From Streptomyces xiaopingdaonensis (lineage in GTDB: Bacteria > Actinomycetota > Actinomycetes > Streptomycetales > Streptomycetaceae), in the NCBI RefSeq assembly GCF_000262345.1, contig NZ_AJTQ01000148.1, forward strand, positions 1-44,010: a DNA stretch of 44,010 nt. Direction: 5' to 3'. Shown in pieces: positions 26,502-36,352 of the stretch. Position numbers and translations under genes: made by a program. Under the pieces are notes generated by a model. That model was not told the DNA's origin. It did no database searches and was given only the letters and a program-made list of their open reading frames with translations. Every line of letters begins with the position of its first letter. Positions within the stretch are counted from its first letter, which is position 1.

Positions 26502-27061
26502 AACTGCATCGCGTTCGGTCGGGACCGTCCGGCCGCGTGACTCCCGGCCTCGGCCGACTGTTCGTCCAACTGCGACTGTTCCGCGTCCGGTTGGCGTCCG
26601 CCCGGCTCTTCGGCGCCCGTCCCGCTGGACGGACCCGGCATCACTCGACCTGCCCGGTGCCCTGCTGAGGCAACACGGGCCCCATACCGGCATTACCCGC
26701 TGGACGACCAGCCGAACTGCGCCTCACCCGCATCCAGTTGCGTCAGCCCGACACTTCGACGCCTGACCCGTCCGACGACCCGGCACCACTCAACCTGCCC
26801 GGCGCTCAGCTGACGCGGCACAGCCCTCTGCCGCCACGCCCGCCGGACAACCCGCCCAACTGCGCCCATCCCGCGCCCAATTGCGACAGTCCGACCCGTC
26901 GACACCCGCCCACCGGACACCCCGCACGACGGCACCCAGCCTGACCGGCTGCACCGACGAACGACCCCGAGCCGCCCACCGAACCGGACGACCGCGGCCC
27001 CTCCCGGCCCCGGCACCGACTGACAGGCCAGGCACCGTCCCGCGCCCGCCTCGACGCACGT
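26502..27061. repeat. 560-base intergenic region with degenerate ~145-bp tandem repeats
   Basis: Segments recur at near-constant spacing. GACCCGGCATCACTCGACC at 26632 returns as GACCCGGCACCACTCAACC at 26777 (145 apart), with similarity continuing for about 47 bases. GAACTGCGCC...CAGTTGCG near 26713-26741 returns as CAACTGCGCC...CAATTGCG near 26856-26884 (143 apart). A further diverged unit begins near 26566 (CCAACTGCGACTG). Spacings are not multiples of three, so this is not a coding repeat now. I see no gene here. The PadR terminator, if any, is not obvious. Confidence 0.6.
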
Positions 27062-27685
27062 CTAACTTCCCCCGGGCTCCCGCCACATGGGCCACATCAG
27101 CGGGCCGTCGAACGGCAGCCTCACGGGCGCGGACGTCTCCACGAACCCGTAGTGGAGGTAGATCCCCCGGCTGTGCTCGTTGCTCGCCTCCAGGTAGGCG
27201 GGGAGGCCCTCGCGGTCGCAGCGGTCGAGCGCCCGGCGCAGCAGCCGCCCGCCGAGTCCTGTGCCCTGGTCCTCGGGATGGACGGCGATCGCCTGGAGGT
27301 AGACGTGGTCGGCCGTCGGATGGTGGTCGCCCGTCGCCTCGCCCAGCGCCGGCAGCCGCGCGTTGCCGGGGTCGACGCGGCCGAGGGCCTCGTCGAGCTC
27401 GTCGCCGCCGGCCAACTCCCCGCCCGACGACCGGAACCAGAGGGCCACCGCCCGTGCGTCGGCGGCGAGTTCAGCGGTGCCGTGGCGCGCCGACACCGCG
27501 AGGAACGTGCCGAAGAGCCGCGGGTGGGCCGCCTCCCTGTGCGCCTCGTCGGGGAAGACCCAGCGGCTCACCGGGTCGTCGCGGAAGGCGACGTGGAGGA
27601 GGTCCGTGACGGCGGACACCTCCTCCGGCCGCACCTCGCGCGCGTCTCCCCCGTGCCCGGCTCTCTCCGTCCGCCGTACGTCCAT
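27062..27685 (-). CDS. GNAT-family N-acetyltransferase
   Basis: The 207-residue protein has the acetyl-CoA pyrophosphate loop HPEDQGTGLGGRLLRRAL (Q-x-x-G-x-G), preceded by the strand VYLQAIAV and followed by LEASNEHSRGIYLHYGFVE, the usual motif B. The N-terminal half (VTDLLHVAFRDDPVSRWVFP) matches the GNAT subgroup that acetylates small amines. The acceptor is unknown. I chose ATG 27685 because GGAGG lies nine bases upstream; the frame is open farther but the added residues are not family-like. Transcription appears independent of the dehydrogenase gene upstream on the same strand. Confidence 0.88.
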   Translation of the reverse strand: MDVRRTERAGHGGDAREVRPEEVSAVTDLLHVAFRDDPVSRWVFPDEAHREAAHPRLFGTFLAVSARHGTAELAADARAVALWFRSSGGELAGGDELDEALGRVDPGNARLPALGEATGDHHPTADHVYLQAIAVHPEDQGTGLGGRLLRRALDRCDREGLPAYLEASNEHSRGIYLHYGFVETSAPVRLPFDGPLMWPMWREPGGS

Positions 27686-27870
27686 CCGTTGCAGCCTCCG
27701 CTCCGCTCTCCGAACCGTCGCCGACTGCTCTACCGGTGCGGGGCGGCGCACACAAGATCTGCACCGCAGCACGGTCGGGAATCGGCCGCCGCCGCACCGC
27801 ACACGGCAGGGGCTCGACGGCCGAACCCGGCGCACGCAAGGCAGCGCACCACCGGCCGCGGAAGACCGGC

Positions 27871-28833
27871 TCAGACGGTGAGCACCAGCTTCCCGAAGTG
27901 GTCGCCCTCCGCCATCTTCCCGAACGCGTCGCGGGCGCGATCGAGCGGATGCGTGGAGTCGACGACGGGCCGCACGCCCTTGGCGACGCAGAAGTCGAGC
28001 AGGGAGGCGAGCTCCTCCTTGGTGCCCATCGTCGAGCCCGCGACGTTCAGCTCCAGGAAGAAGACGCGGTTGAGTTCGGCGGCCGAGGGGTTGGGCCCGC
28101 TCGTCGCACCGGAGATCACCACGGTGCCGCCGGGCTTCAGCGACTTCAGCGAGTGCGACCAGGTGGCGGCACCCACCGTCTCGATCACGGCGTCCACGCG
28201 CTGCGGCAGCCGCGCCCCCGTCTCGACGGCCGCCTCCGCGCCCAGCTCCTCGGCACGCTTGCGCTTCGCCTCGTCCCTGCTGGTCGCGAAGATCCGCAGC
28301 CCGGCGGCGGCGCCGAGGACGATCGCGGCCGTGGCGACGCCACCGCCCGCGCCCTGGACGAGCACGCTGTCACCGGGGCGGACGCCCGCCTTGGTGAAGA
28401 GCATCCGGTACGCGGTGAGCCACGCCGTCGGCAGGCAGGCGGCTTCGGCGAACGACAGCTCCTTCGGCTTCGGCAGCAGGTTCCACTCGGGCACGGCGAC
28501 GCGCTCGGCGAACGTCCCCTGGTACCGCTCGGTGAGGATCGAACGCGGCTCCTTCGGGCCCACGCCGTGCCCGCTCTGCCCGATGACGGAGTGGAGGACC
28601 ACCTCGTTGCCTTCGGCGTCGACGCCTGCCGCGTCGCAGCCGAGGATCATCGGCAGCGACTCCTCGCCGAGCCCGACACCGCGCAGCGACCACAGGTCGT
28701 GGTGGTTGAGGGAGGCAGCACGGACGGAGACGGTCGTCCAGCGGTCCGGGGCAGTGGGCTCGGGGCGCTCGCCCAACTCGAGGCCGTCGAGCGGCCGATC
28801 CTTGTCGATGCGCGCGGCGTAGGCAGCAAACAT
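27871..28833 (-). CDS. zinc-binding-type medium-chain dehydrogenase (quinone oxidoreductase-like)
   Basis: The 320-residue protein has the MDR GroES-like fold (ASLNHHDLWSLRG, LGCDAAGVDAEGNEV) and a Rossmann domain with the nucleotide loop VLVQGAGGGVATAAIVLG and AGLRIFATSRDEAKRKRAEE. The zinc-binding cysteine cluster of true alcohol dehydrogenases is not seen, so a zinc-free NADPH oxidoreductase is likely. A substrate channel helix TAYRMLFTKAGVRPGDSV is typical. The ATG at 28833 is the only sensible start. No pathway partner is next to it. Confidence 0.88.
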   Translation of the reverse strand: MFAAYAARIDKDRPLDGLELGERPEPTAPDRWTTVSVRAASLNHHDLWSLRGVGLGEESLPMILGCDAAGVDAEGNEVVLHSVIGQSGHGVGPKEPRSILTERYQGTFAERVAVPEWNLLPKPKELSFAEAACLPTAWLTAYRMLFTKAGVRPGDSVLVQGAGGGVATAAIVLGAAAGLRIFATSRDEAKRKRAEELGAEAAVETGARLPQRVDAVIETVGAATWSHSLKSLKPGGTVVISGATSGPNPSAAELNRVFFLELNVAGSTMGTKEELASLLDFCVAKGVRPVVDSTHPLDRARDAFGKMAEGDHFGKLVLTV

Positions 28834-28928
28834 GATCCAGACGCTACGCCGACGGCGCGCGACGCGGAAAGCCCTGCACCGCGCGAGCGAGCCAGATCAC
28901 CCGGTGGTCCTGAGGCCAGCTCCCTCCT

Positions 28929-29507
28929 TCACTGGAGGTGCTCCGCCAGGAACCTGGTGTCGAGCTTGACCTTCACAGGCTCCGGGAGCACCAGCTCCTC
29001 CCCGAAGGGCACAGTGTGAAGGTCGCGGTAGCCGAAATCGCCAGGGCCGGAGTGAATGGTGGCGGTCCCCGCCTGTCGGTCGACCAGGAAATAGACGGGG
29101 ATGCCTGCCGCAGCGTAGGCGGCGGGCTTTTGCCGACGGTCGCGCGCATCGGTGTCGTGGTCGTAAGAGGTAACCTCGACCGTCATCAACACACCCTCGG
29201 GGTCGGCCCATTCGCCCTTACCAAGAAAGTGACCGTCGAGCGCAAGCGCCCCGTCCGCCCGAGCGCGCCCTTTTCGGTACGCGGCTACCTTGAGCCCGCG
29301 GTCCGGATACAGCCACAAGTCAGGCCGCTGCTGCATACAGCAGCGCATCAGCCATTTGATGATCTCGTCGTGGTCCCCGTCGGGCACGCTCTTCACCCCG
29401 ATCCGTCCTTCGAGGAACTCCAGGGTGACGGTCTCGGGTGCCGCGGAGGCGATCTCCTCGAACTCCTCCGGCAGCATCTGGGCTTCGCGCTCGGCCATAA
29501 CCGTCAT
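28929..29507 (-). CDS. Uma2-family putative restriction-endonuclease-fold protein
   Basis: The 192-residue protein follows the Uma2 (DUF820) pattern: ETVTLEFLEGRIGVKSVP near the start, a strand DGALALDGHFLG, the E-V-T/S-x-x motif in VLMTVEVTSYDHDTDARDR and K-P-A-A-Y-A-A-A-G-I-P-V-Y-F, then a C-terminal beta region. The D ... E-V ... K-x-x-x-Y arrangement is a PD-(D/E)XK-like active site. Uma2 proteins are very abundant in Streptomyces and their biological role is largely unknown. The ATG at 29507 is preceded by AAGGAGGGG, better than ATG 29498. Confidence 0.88.
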   Translation of the reverse strand: MTVMAEREAQMLPEEFEEIASAAPETVTLEFLEGRIGVKSVPDGDHDEIIKWLMRCCMQQRPDLWLYPDRGLKVAAYRKGRARADGALALDGHFLGKGEWADPEGVLMTVEVTSYDHDTDARDRRQKPAAYAAAGIPVYFLVDRQAGTATIHSGPGDFGYRDLHTVPFGEELVLPEPVKVKLDTRFLAEHLQ

Positions 29508-29558
29508 GGTGCCCCTCCTTCTGTGTCGGACTCCAGTCTCAACACGAGAGCACCTCAT

Positions 29559-29580
29559 ATCCGGGGAATCGTCCCCGGAT
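29559..29580 (-). terminator. candidate terminator hairpin after the ABC transporter operon
   Basis: ATCCGGGGA, loop ATCG, TCCCCGGAT form a perfect 9-bp stem about 70 bases beyond the end of the ATP-binding gene. There is no T run. Confidence 0.5.
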
Positions 29581-29649
29581 CCTCCGATCGAGGGAACCCG
29601 ACCCGAGCTCTCGGTGACCGATACCGCTCGGGAGTCAACACAGCCGCCC

Positions 29650-30411
29650 TCACAGCACCTTGGACAGGAACGACCGCGTCCGCTCGTGCTGCGGGTTGCC
29701 GAGCACCTCCCGCGGGTGCCCCGACTCCACGACGACGCCGTCGTCCATGAAGACGAGCGAGTCCCCGACCTCCCGCGCGAACCCCATCTCATGGGTGACG
29801 ACGATCATCGTCATCCCTTCGGAGGCGAGGTCCCGCATCACGTCGAGGACCTCACCGACGAGCTCCGGGTCGAGCGCGGAGGTCGGCTCGTCGAAGAGCA
29901 TCAGCTTCGGCTCCATCGCCAACGCACGGGCGATGGCGACGCGTTGCTGCTGCCCGCCGGAGAGCTGGGCGGGATAGCTGTCGCGCTTGTCGCCGAGCCC
30001 CACCCGGTCTAGGAGCGTCACCGCGCGCTCGCGCGCCGCGGACTTCGACTCCTTCTTGACGCGTACGGGCGCCTCCATGACGTTCCCTGCCGCCGTCATG
30101 TGCGGGAAGAGGTTGAAGCGCTGGAAGACCATCCCGATGTCCCTGCGCTGCGCGGCGACTTCGCGGTCCCGCAGCTCGTAGAGCTTCTCGCCCTGCTGCC
30201 GGTAGCCGACGAGCGTGCCGTCGACGTAGAGCCGCCCGGCGTTGATCTCCTCCAGGTGGTTGATGCACCGCAGGAACGTCGACTTGCCCGAGCCCGAAGG
30301 GCCGACGAGGCAGAAGACCTCCTCGGGCGCCACCTGAAGGTCGATGCCCTTGAGCACCTCGACGGGACCGAACGACTTGTGGACCTGCTCGGCCCTGACC
30401 ATCGGGGTCAT
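29650..30411 (-). CDS. polar amino-acid ABC transporter, ATP-binding protein
   Basis: The 253-residue ATPase has Walker [20 protein letters not shown]-loop [19 protein letters not shown], signature [20 protein letters not shown], Walker [21 protein letters not shown] and H-loop [12 protein letters not shown]. These are classic features of the GlnQ/HisP/GluA group. It energises uptake across the cytoplasmic membrane by the permease encoded just upstream. Its ATG overlaps the permease stop by four bases (ATGA). Alternative start ATG 30402 removes three residues. Confidence 0.94.
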   Translation of the reverse strand: MTPMVRAEQVHKSFGPVEVLKGIDLQVAPEEVFCLVGPSGSGKSTFLRCINHLEEINAGRLYVDGTLVGYRQQGEKLYELRDREVAAQRRDIGMVFQRFNLFPHMTAAGNVMEAPVRVKKESKSAARERAVTLLDRVGLGDKRDSYPAQLSGGQQQRVAIARALAMEPKLMLFDEPTSALDPELVGEVLDVMRDLASEGMTMIVVTHEMGFAREVGDSLVFMDDGVVVESGHPREVLGNPQHERTRSFLSKVL

Positions 30412-31409
30412 GCGTGCTCACCTTCCCGGGCGGGGCGCCTGTCGTGCCAGGTGAAGAGGTTGCGCCGCACCTTCTGCCAAGGCGTGTCGGGGAGTTGGCG
30501 GCTCGTCCCGCGCGCGTACCGCCGCTCCAGGTAGTACTGGCCGATGCTGAAGACGGTGGTGATCGCGAGGTACCAGACGGTCGCGACGAGGAGCAGCTCG
30601 ACGACGGAACCCGAGGTGTTCCCGATGTTCTGCGCCTTGCGCAGAAGCTCCTCGAACATCACCACGGCGCAGAGGGAGGAGGTCTTCAGCAGGTTGATGA
30701 ACTCGTTCCCCGTCGGGGGCACGATCACCTTCATCGCCTGCGGCAGCACGATCCGCCGCATGTTCTGCGCGCTCGTCATGCCGAGCGCCTGGGACGCCTC
30801 CGTCTGCCCCTCGTCGACCGACTGGATACCGGCCCGGCAGATCTCGGCCATGTACGCGGCCTCGTTGAGCCCGAGCCCGAGGAGCGCCGCCATGAACGGG
30901 GTCATGACGTCGGTCATCTCGTTCTTGTAGATCGGCCCGAGGTTGAGGACGGGGAAGATCAGTCCGAGGTTGAACCACAGCAGCAGTTGGACGTAGACGG
31001 GCGTACCGCGGAAGAACCAGATGTACCCCCAGGCGACGGAGGAGGTCACGGGGTTCTTCGACATCCGCATCACGGCGAGGACGATCCCGAGGACCAGCCC
31101 CATCGCCATCGCCAGGATGCTGACGAGGAGCGTGTTCTTCGCTCCCTCCAGCACCTGGTCGTCGAAGAGGAATTCGCCCAGCGCGCTCCACTGGAGGTCG
31201 GCAGAGGCGAGCGCGTTGACGAAGAGGACGACGAGTGCGAGCACCACCAGGGCCGCCAGGTAGCGGCCGTAGTGGCGCACGGGTATCGCGCGTATCTCCG
31301 CGGGAGGGACCGTCGTCTTCCCCGGTCCGGTGTTCTTGCTCGGGGACGGCGTCCCCGGGGACGGCGAGGCGTCCTCGGGTTCCGCCTGCCCGGCGCGGTC
31401 GGCTGTCAC
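30408..31409 (-). CDS. polar amino-acid ABC transporter, permease protein
   Basis: The 333-residue protein has a Pro/Ser-rich cytoplasmic N terminus, a first membrane helix ([19 protein letters not shown]), and a His/Glu/Gln-type permease core ([56 protein letters not shown]). The EAA loop is [21 protein letters not shown], where the ATPase docks. In this family one permease can form a homodimer; only one permease gene is present. Start GTG 31409 is 50 bases after the binding-protein stop. Confidence 0.93.
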   Translation of the reverse strand: MTADRAGQAEPEDASPSPGTPSPSKNTGPGKTTVPPAEIRAIPVRHYGRYLAALVVLALVVLFVNALASADLQWSALGEFLFDDQVLEGAKNTLLVSILAMAMGLVLGIVLAVMRMSKNPVTSSVAWGYIWFFRGTPVYVQLLLWFNLGLIFPVLNLGPIYKNEMTDVMTPFMAALLGLGLNEAAYMAEICRAGIQSVDEGQTEASQALGMTSAQNMRRIVLPQAMKVIVPPTGNEFINLLKTSSLCAVVMFEELLRKAQNIGNTSGSVVELLLVATVWYLAITTVFSIGQYYLERRYARGTSRQLPDTPWQKVRRNLFTWHDRRPAREGEHA

Positions 31410-31459
31410 GGGTGTTGCCTCTTCTCGGATTCAGCCTCGGGTGACGGCGTCGCTGCCGG

Positions 31460-32401
31460 TCAGGAACCGGCGTTGACCGTCGCCTTGTCGACGGCGCCGT
31501 CCTCGACGCCCCACTTCTTGAGCGCCTTCTCGTAGCTGCCGTCGTCGATGATCTCGGAGAGCGCGGCCTTGAGCGCCCCGCGCAGCTCCGGGCTGCCCTT
31601 GGGGACGGCCATGCCGTACGGCGCCGACTCCATCTGCTCGCCGACGACCTCGAAGTCGCCGCTCTCCTTCGCCGAGTTGGCGGCGACGGGGAAATCGGAG
31701 ACGTCGGCGGCGACGCCGCCGGCCTTCAGGCGGACCCGGGCCTCGTCGTCGTTGTCGAACGCCTCGATGTCGAGCTTCTTCTCGCCGTCCTTCTCGCACT
31801 TCTCGATCTGCTGCTTCAGCAGGGCGTGCGAGGTGGTGCCGCGCTGGGTGGCGACCTTCTCTCCGCAGAGGTCGTCGAGGGCCTCGACCTTCTCGGGGTT
31901 GCCCTTCTGCACGAGGATCGAGCTGCCGGCGCTGAGGTAGTCGACGAAGTCGACGCCCTTGCCCGCCTTCTTGCCGTTGTCGTCGAGGCCCTCCTGCCGC
32001 TCCTTGGTGTCCGTCATCGCGGACATGATCATGTCGAAGCGGCCGGTCTGCATCGAGGTGACGAGCCCGTCGAAGGTGCCGTTGGTGAACTTGAAGTCCA
32101 CGCCGAGCTTCTCGCTCATGGCGTCGGTGAGGTCCGGGTCGAGCCCGACGATCTTCTGACCGTCCTTGTACTCCATGGGCTTGTACGCGGCGTCGGTACC
32201 GACCTCGATGACGCCCGCGTCCTTGATGTCCTTGGGGAGCTTGTCGTAGAGCGGAGCGTCCGAGCTCTTCCCGGAGCCCTCCGCCCCCTCGGTCTGGTCG
32301 CCGCAGCCGACGAGCAGCAGCGAGCCGGCGAGCACTGCGGCGCCTACCGCGGCTATCCGACGGCGCGGCGCGGATGCGCGTGAGGGTGTGCTGACGGTCA
32401 T
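31460..32401 (-). CDS. polar amino-acid ABC transporter, substrate-binding lipoprotein
   Basis: The 313-residue protein starts with a lipoprotein signal peptide ending in the lipobox LVGC (Cys33), so the mature protein is anchored outside the membrane. The body is a SBP_bac_3 fold: IEVGTDAAYKPMEYKDGQKI, GLDPDLTDAMSEKLGVDFKF, MQTGRFDMIMSAMTDTKERQ and ATQRGTTSHALLKQQIEKCE. These proteins bind glutamine, glutamate, basic amino acids or similar; the exact ligand cannot be told. ATG 32401 has a GGAGGA site. It is first in the operon and a promoter lies about 100 bases upstream. Confidence 0.93.
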   Translation of the reverse strand: MTVSTPSRASAPRRRIAAVGAAVLAGSLLLVGCGDQTEGAEGSGKSSDAPLYDKLPKDIKDAGVIEVGTDAAYKPMEYKDGQKIVGLDPDLTDAMSEKLGVDFKFTNGTFDGLVTSMQTGRFDMIMSAMTDTKERQEGLDDNGKKAGKGVDFVDYLSAGSSILVQKGNPEKVEALDDLCGEKVATQRGTTSHALLKQQIEKCEKDGEKKLDIEAFDNDDEARVRLKAGGVAADVSDFPVAANSAKESGDFEVVGEQMESAPYGMAVPKGSPELRGALKAALSEIIDDGSYEKALKKWGVEDGAVDKATVNAGS

Positions 32402-32494
32402 CGCTTGGTCCTCCTGCGGATCTGTCCAGCCGAGCGGTCGGGCATGCGCCTTCGGATGTCGCGACCATGGAATGGAGGAATCCTGCCATCCGCG

Positions 32495-32523
32495 TAGACA
32501 GATCCAGGTCCAGGTGAAGTCAA
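32495..32523 (-). promoter_or_regulatory. predicted sigma-70-type promoter of the amino-acid ABC operon
   Basis: On the minus strand TTGACT (32523-32518) and TGTCTA (32500-32495) are separated by 17 bases, about 95 bases before the substrate-binding protein start. The -35 box is very good and the -10 box moderate. Confidence 0.5.
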
Positions 32524-32525
32524 AA

Positions 32526-32550
32526 TCGGATAACGGACTGGCGTATCCGA
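32526..32550 (-). promoter_or_regulatory. inverted repeat upstream of the ABC operon promoter
   Basis: TCGGATA (32526-32532) and TATCCGA (32544-32550) are perfect inverted copies with an 11-base spacer. On the minus strand the site is immediately upstream of the predicted -35 box, a usual place for an activator. The 11-base spacing puts the half-sites on the same face of the helix about two turns apart. Confidence 0.5.
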
Positions 32551-33053
32551 AAACGGAACGAAGATCGGCCGGCACGGGACTCCCCGCCACCCGTGGGCAT
32601 TCGCGAGCGGGCATCACCGCCGCGACCAGCGCTGAGACGTCCGTCACGCTGCCACTCCCCTACCCGCGGGCTGCCCGGTGTACTCCGCCGCGCCCCTGCT
32701 CCCCCCGATACGCCCCCTTTGCACCGTTCCTTCGGGGAAGTTGGCCCGGCTATGCACCAATTCCCTGCACCATAGGGGGAGTTGTCCGCCACGACGCCCC
32801 GCAATCGAGCCTCGCTCCCCTCGATTCACGCCAACCACCCGACGTACAGCGCGCCACCCGGTCGTCTCCCGCCCTCGTCTTCCGGTAGAAAGGTCGATTA
32901 CACCCCTCACCCGGGGACCAGGGCGCGTGTGCGGCGCGCCCGGCGCCCGCGCAACCTCCCGCACCCGCGGCGAGAGGCGGACGTGGTACCCGCCCGCTCC
33001 CCCACCAGGGAGCGCTCACCCTCACGCAGCTTTCCGACAAAGGGGTTCAACCA

Positions 33054-34250
<1,197 letters not shown>

Positions 34251-34556
34251 GCCGTACGCCGCCCGGCACGGACGCCGCCCGTCCCGCACCGCGGGGCGGG
34301 CGGCGCGCTTCGTAGGACGCGCGCGGGCGTACGCGCGACTCCCCTGCCGTCGCCGCGTGTTCGACCGTCTACCGGAGTCGCCCGTTCCGGAAGGCCCTGA
34401 CATTCTTGCTCCTCCCCCGTGCCGCCCGGGGTCACCCGAGAGGAGCGCATCCGCGAAACGTAATAGCCTCTGTCCAAGGTCAGCTCTTACGGTCGACCAC
34501 CGGGCCAGCCGCATCGGCCCCGCCCCGAACCGCACCGCGCACCGTAAGGAAGAGCA
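34251..34556. other. intergenic region before the CGNR-type gene
   Basis: Holds the malic enzyme terminator (34273-34305) and presumably the promoter of the next plus-strand gene, which I cannot place. No further structure seen. Confidence 0.4.
34273..34305 (+). terminator. terminator hairpin after the malic enzyme gene
   Basis: CGCCGCCCGTCCCGC and GCGGGGCGGGCGGCG pair over 15 bp (one G-T type pair) with an ACC loop, 22 bases after the stop codon. Confidence 0.75.
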
Positions 34557-35201
34557 GTGGAACTCAGCCAATACGCGCAGGTGGCCGTCCGGCTGGTCAA
34601 CACCGAACAGCCCGCGCTCGACGAAGACTCCCTCACCTCGCTCGACGCCGTGCGCGAACTCGCCGGATTCCAGAGCCACATCGTCCGCCGGGTCACCGAG
34701 TCCGACCTCGCCCGTCTGCGCGCCGTCCGCGCCAGGCTCCGGGCCGTCTTCGCCGCCGCGTCCGAGGGTGACGACGTGCGCGCCGTCGACCTGCTCAACG
34801 CGCTCCTCGTCGAGTTCCCCGCGAGCCCCCAGATCTCCGGGCACGAGACCACGGGCCCCGGCGGCCGCCCGCGCTGGCACATGCACCTCGCCGAGCATCC
34901 GGCGAGCGCCGCCGCCGGCTACGCGGCGACCGCCTGCATGGGCCTCGCCTTCCTCCTCACCGGCGTCGGCGTCGACCGACTCGGCATCTGCCGGGCGCGG
35001 CCCTGCCGCAACGCGTACGTCGACACCTCCACCAACCGCTCGCGGCGCTACTGCTCCGACCGCTGCGCCACCCGCGCCAACGTCGCCGCCTACCGCGCGC
35101 GCAAGCGCCGCGAGAGCGAGGAGCGGGAGCGCCCCGACAGCCGCACCAGCGGGCGCACCGCACCGGCGGACCAGCGCAGCGCCGAGGAGACCGACCGCTG
35201 A
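34557..35201 (+). CDS. CGNR zinc-finger protein
   Basis: The 214-residue protein has a helical N-terminal stress-response-like domain (YAQVAVRLVNTEQPALDEDS, ESDLARLRAVRARLRAVFAA) and the C-terminal CGNR zinc finger: CRARPCRNAYVDTSTNRSRR then YCSDRCATRANVAAYRARKR. Four Cys residues (two in CxxxxC, two in CxxxC) bind zinc and the R-x-x-V-x-x-Y-R tail contacts DNA. These are putative regulators of unknown targets. GTG 34557 is preceded by AAGGAAG. Its last 112 bases overlap the convergent sodX gene on the other strand, and sodN is next, so nickel or superoxide control is possible but unproven. Confidence 0.9.
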   Translation: MELSQYAQVAVRLVNTEQPALDEDSLTSLDAVRELAGFQSHIVRRVTESDLARLRAVRARLRAVFAAASEGDDVRAVDLLNALLVEFPASPQISGHETTGPGGRPRWHMHLAEHPASAAAGYAATACMGLAFLLTGVGVDRLGICRARPCRNAYVDTSTNRSRRYCSDRCATRANVAAYRARKRRESEERERPDSRTSGRTAPADQRSAEETDR

Positions 35202-35548
35202 GTCCCCCGGGGCGAGCGCAGCCTCAAGTAGGCCCGCGCCAGCACCAGTTCGTCGGGGACGATCCCGAACTCCCTGCTGTCGTTGCGCACTCGGGGGTTG
35301 TCGCCCAGCACCCACCAGCCGCCGTCCCTGCGCTCGGCCGCGCGCTTGACGATGAGGAGATCGTGCTGGAACGGATGGCGCACCACCACGACGTCGCCCG
35401 CGTGCACCCGGCTGCCGTAGACGACGAGGAGCTGGTCGCCCGGGAGCAACGTCGGCTCCATCGACGGGTTGTAGACCTCCGCCAGTCCGACGCGGCGCAG
35501 CCCGCGCGCGTGCCCGCGCTCCCGGCCGTCCGCCACCTGCTCGGGCAT
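35090..35548 (-). CDS. sodX: nickel superoxide dismutase maturation protease
   Basis: The 152-residue protein is an S26-type signal-peptidase-like serine protease with Ser29 in NPSMEPTLLPGD and Lys68 in LLIVKRAAERR, the catalytic dyad. GDVVVVRHPFQHD and WWVLGDNPRVRNDSREFG are the usual family blocks. SodX removes the short N-terminal extension of SodN so that nickel can bind; sodN starts 162 bases away in divergent orientation, which settles the identity. No membrane helix is visible, as expected for a cytoplasmic processing enzyme. I chose ATG 35548 because GGAGGCGGAGAG precedes it. The 3' end overlaps the CGNR gene by 112 bases. Confidence 0.92.
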   Translation of the reverse strand: MPEQVADGRERGHARGLRRVGLAEVYNPSMEPTLLPGDQLLVVYGSRVHAGDVVVVRHPFQHDLLIVKRAAERRDGGWWVLGDNPRVRNDSREFGIVPDELVLARAYLRLRSPRGTQRSVSSALRWSAGAVRPLVRLSGRSRSSLSRRLRAR

Positions 35549-35642
35549 CTCTCCGCCTCCGGTCCCTGCGTCCGGCGCCCGCTCGCCGAGCCGTCCGCTC
35601 CAGCCTGACACCGGACTTTTGTCCTAAGCCCGCGGGGGCACA

Positions 35643-35659
35643 CGGGAAAAGACTTCCCG
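35643..35659. promoter_or_regulatory. small inverted repeat in the sodX-sodN divergent gap
   Basis: CGGGAA, five bases, TTCCCG. It lies 50 bases before the sodN start in the shared 161-base promoter region and could be an operator or part of the sodN 5' leader, where regulatory base-pairing by a sodF-derived small RNA has been described in S. coelicolor. Confidence 0.35.
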
Positions 35660-35709
35660 CACGGAGTAATCTCGCACGTGAGAAGACGATCACGAGGAAG
35701 GACAGCTTT

Positions 35710-36105
35710 ATGCTCTCCCGCCTGTTCGCCCCCAAGGTGCAGGTCAGCGCACACTGCGACCTCCCCTGCGGTGTCTACGACCCGGCCCAGGCCCGCATCG
35801 AGGCCGAGTCGGTCAAGGCCATCCAGGAGAAGTACCAGGCCAGCGACGACCCGCACTACCGCACGCGTGCCACCGTCATCAAGGAGGAGCGCGCCGAGCT
35901 CGCCAAGCACCACGTCTCGGTGCTGTGGAGCGACTACTTCAAGCCCCCGCACTTCGAGAAGTACCCGGAGCTGCACCAGCTGGTCAACGACACCCTGAAG
36001 GCGCTCAGCGCCGCCAAGGGCTCGACCGACCCGGCCACCGGCCAGAAGGCGCTGGACTACATCGCCCAGATCGACAAGATCTTCTGGGAGACCAAGCGCG
36101 GCTGA
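35710..36105 (+). CDS. sodN: nickel superoxide dismutase precursor
   Basis: The 131-residue protein has a 14-residue N-terminal extension (MLSRLFAPKVQVSA) followed by the nickel hook HCDLPCGVYDP. After cleavage His15 becomes the mature N terminus and supplies the Ni ligands with Cys16 and Cys20, giving a 117-residue mature enzyme of the normal size. It dismutates superoxide in the cytoplasm as a hexamer of four-helix bundles. In S. coelicolor nickel controls sodN through Nur and a small RNA processed from sodF mRNA. The processing enzyme gene sodX is divergent next to it. Confidence 0.97.
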   Translation: MLSRLFAPKVQVSAHCDLPCGVYDPAQARIEAESVKAIQEKYQASDDPHYRTRATVIKEERAELAKHHVSVLWSDYFKPPHFEKYPELHQLVNDTLKALSAAKGSTDPATGQKALDYIAQIDKIFWETKRG

Positions 36106-36149
36106 GCTCCGAGCCGTCCGACCGGCGGCCCCGTCCACCGGTCACTTCC

Positions 36150-36202
36150 GCACCCGGCCCGCCCGGCAGCCGCACCCCGCGGCGCCACGGCGGGCCGGGT
36201 GC
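36150..36202. terminator. long-loop hairpin between sodN and the convergent methyltransferase gene
   Basis: GCACCCGGCCCGCC (36150-36163) and GGCGGGCCGGGTGC (36189-36202) are a perfect 14-bp inverted repeat with a 25-base loop, 45 bases after sodN. It could end transcription from both sides. Confidence 0.5.
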
Positions 36203-36352
36203 GCTCACGAGGGGTCTCGCAGCTCCGCCCCACCTGCATACGCCTCGCACCGGCAGGCGGACGCCGACAGCGTGCCCGCCGCACCGGCACACCGCGCGGC
36301 CCTGCGCCGGCGCGGCATCCAACTGCCCGTGCCCCCGCACCGGTTGCCCCCG

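Larger units (their letters stand above)
32402..33053. other. 650-base divergent intergenic region (ABC operon / malic enzyme)
   Basis: Apart from the promoter and inverted repeat at 32495-32550 I see no gene or RNA. Promoters for the plus-strand malic enzyme must lie to the right, but I cannot pick boxes with confidence; the DNA between 32600 and 33000 has no clear hairpin or operator. Confidence 0.4.

Noticed and set aside
26502..27061. CRISPR array in the repeat-rich intergenic region
   Set aside because: The repeats are long (~145 bp), diverged and not separated by uniform spacers; no cas genes are nearby.
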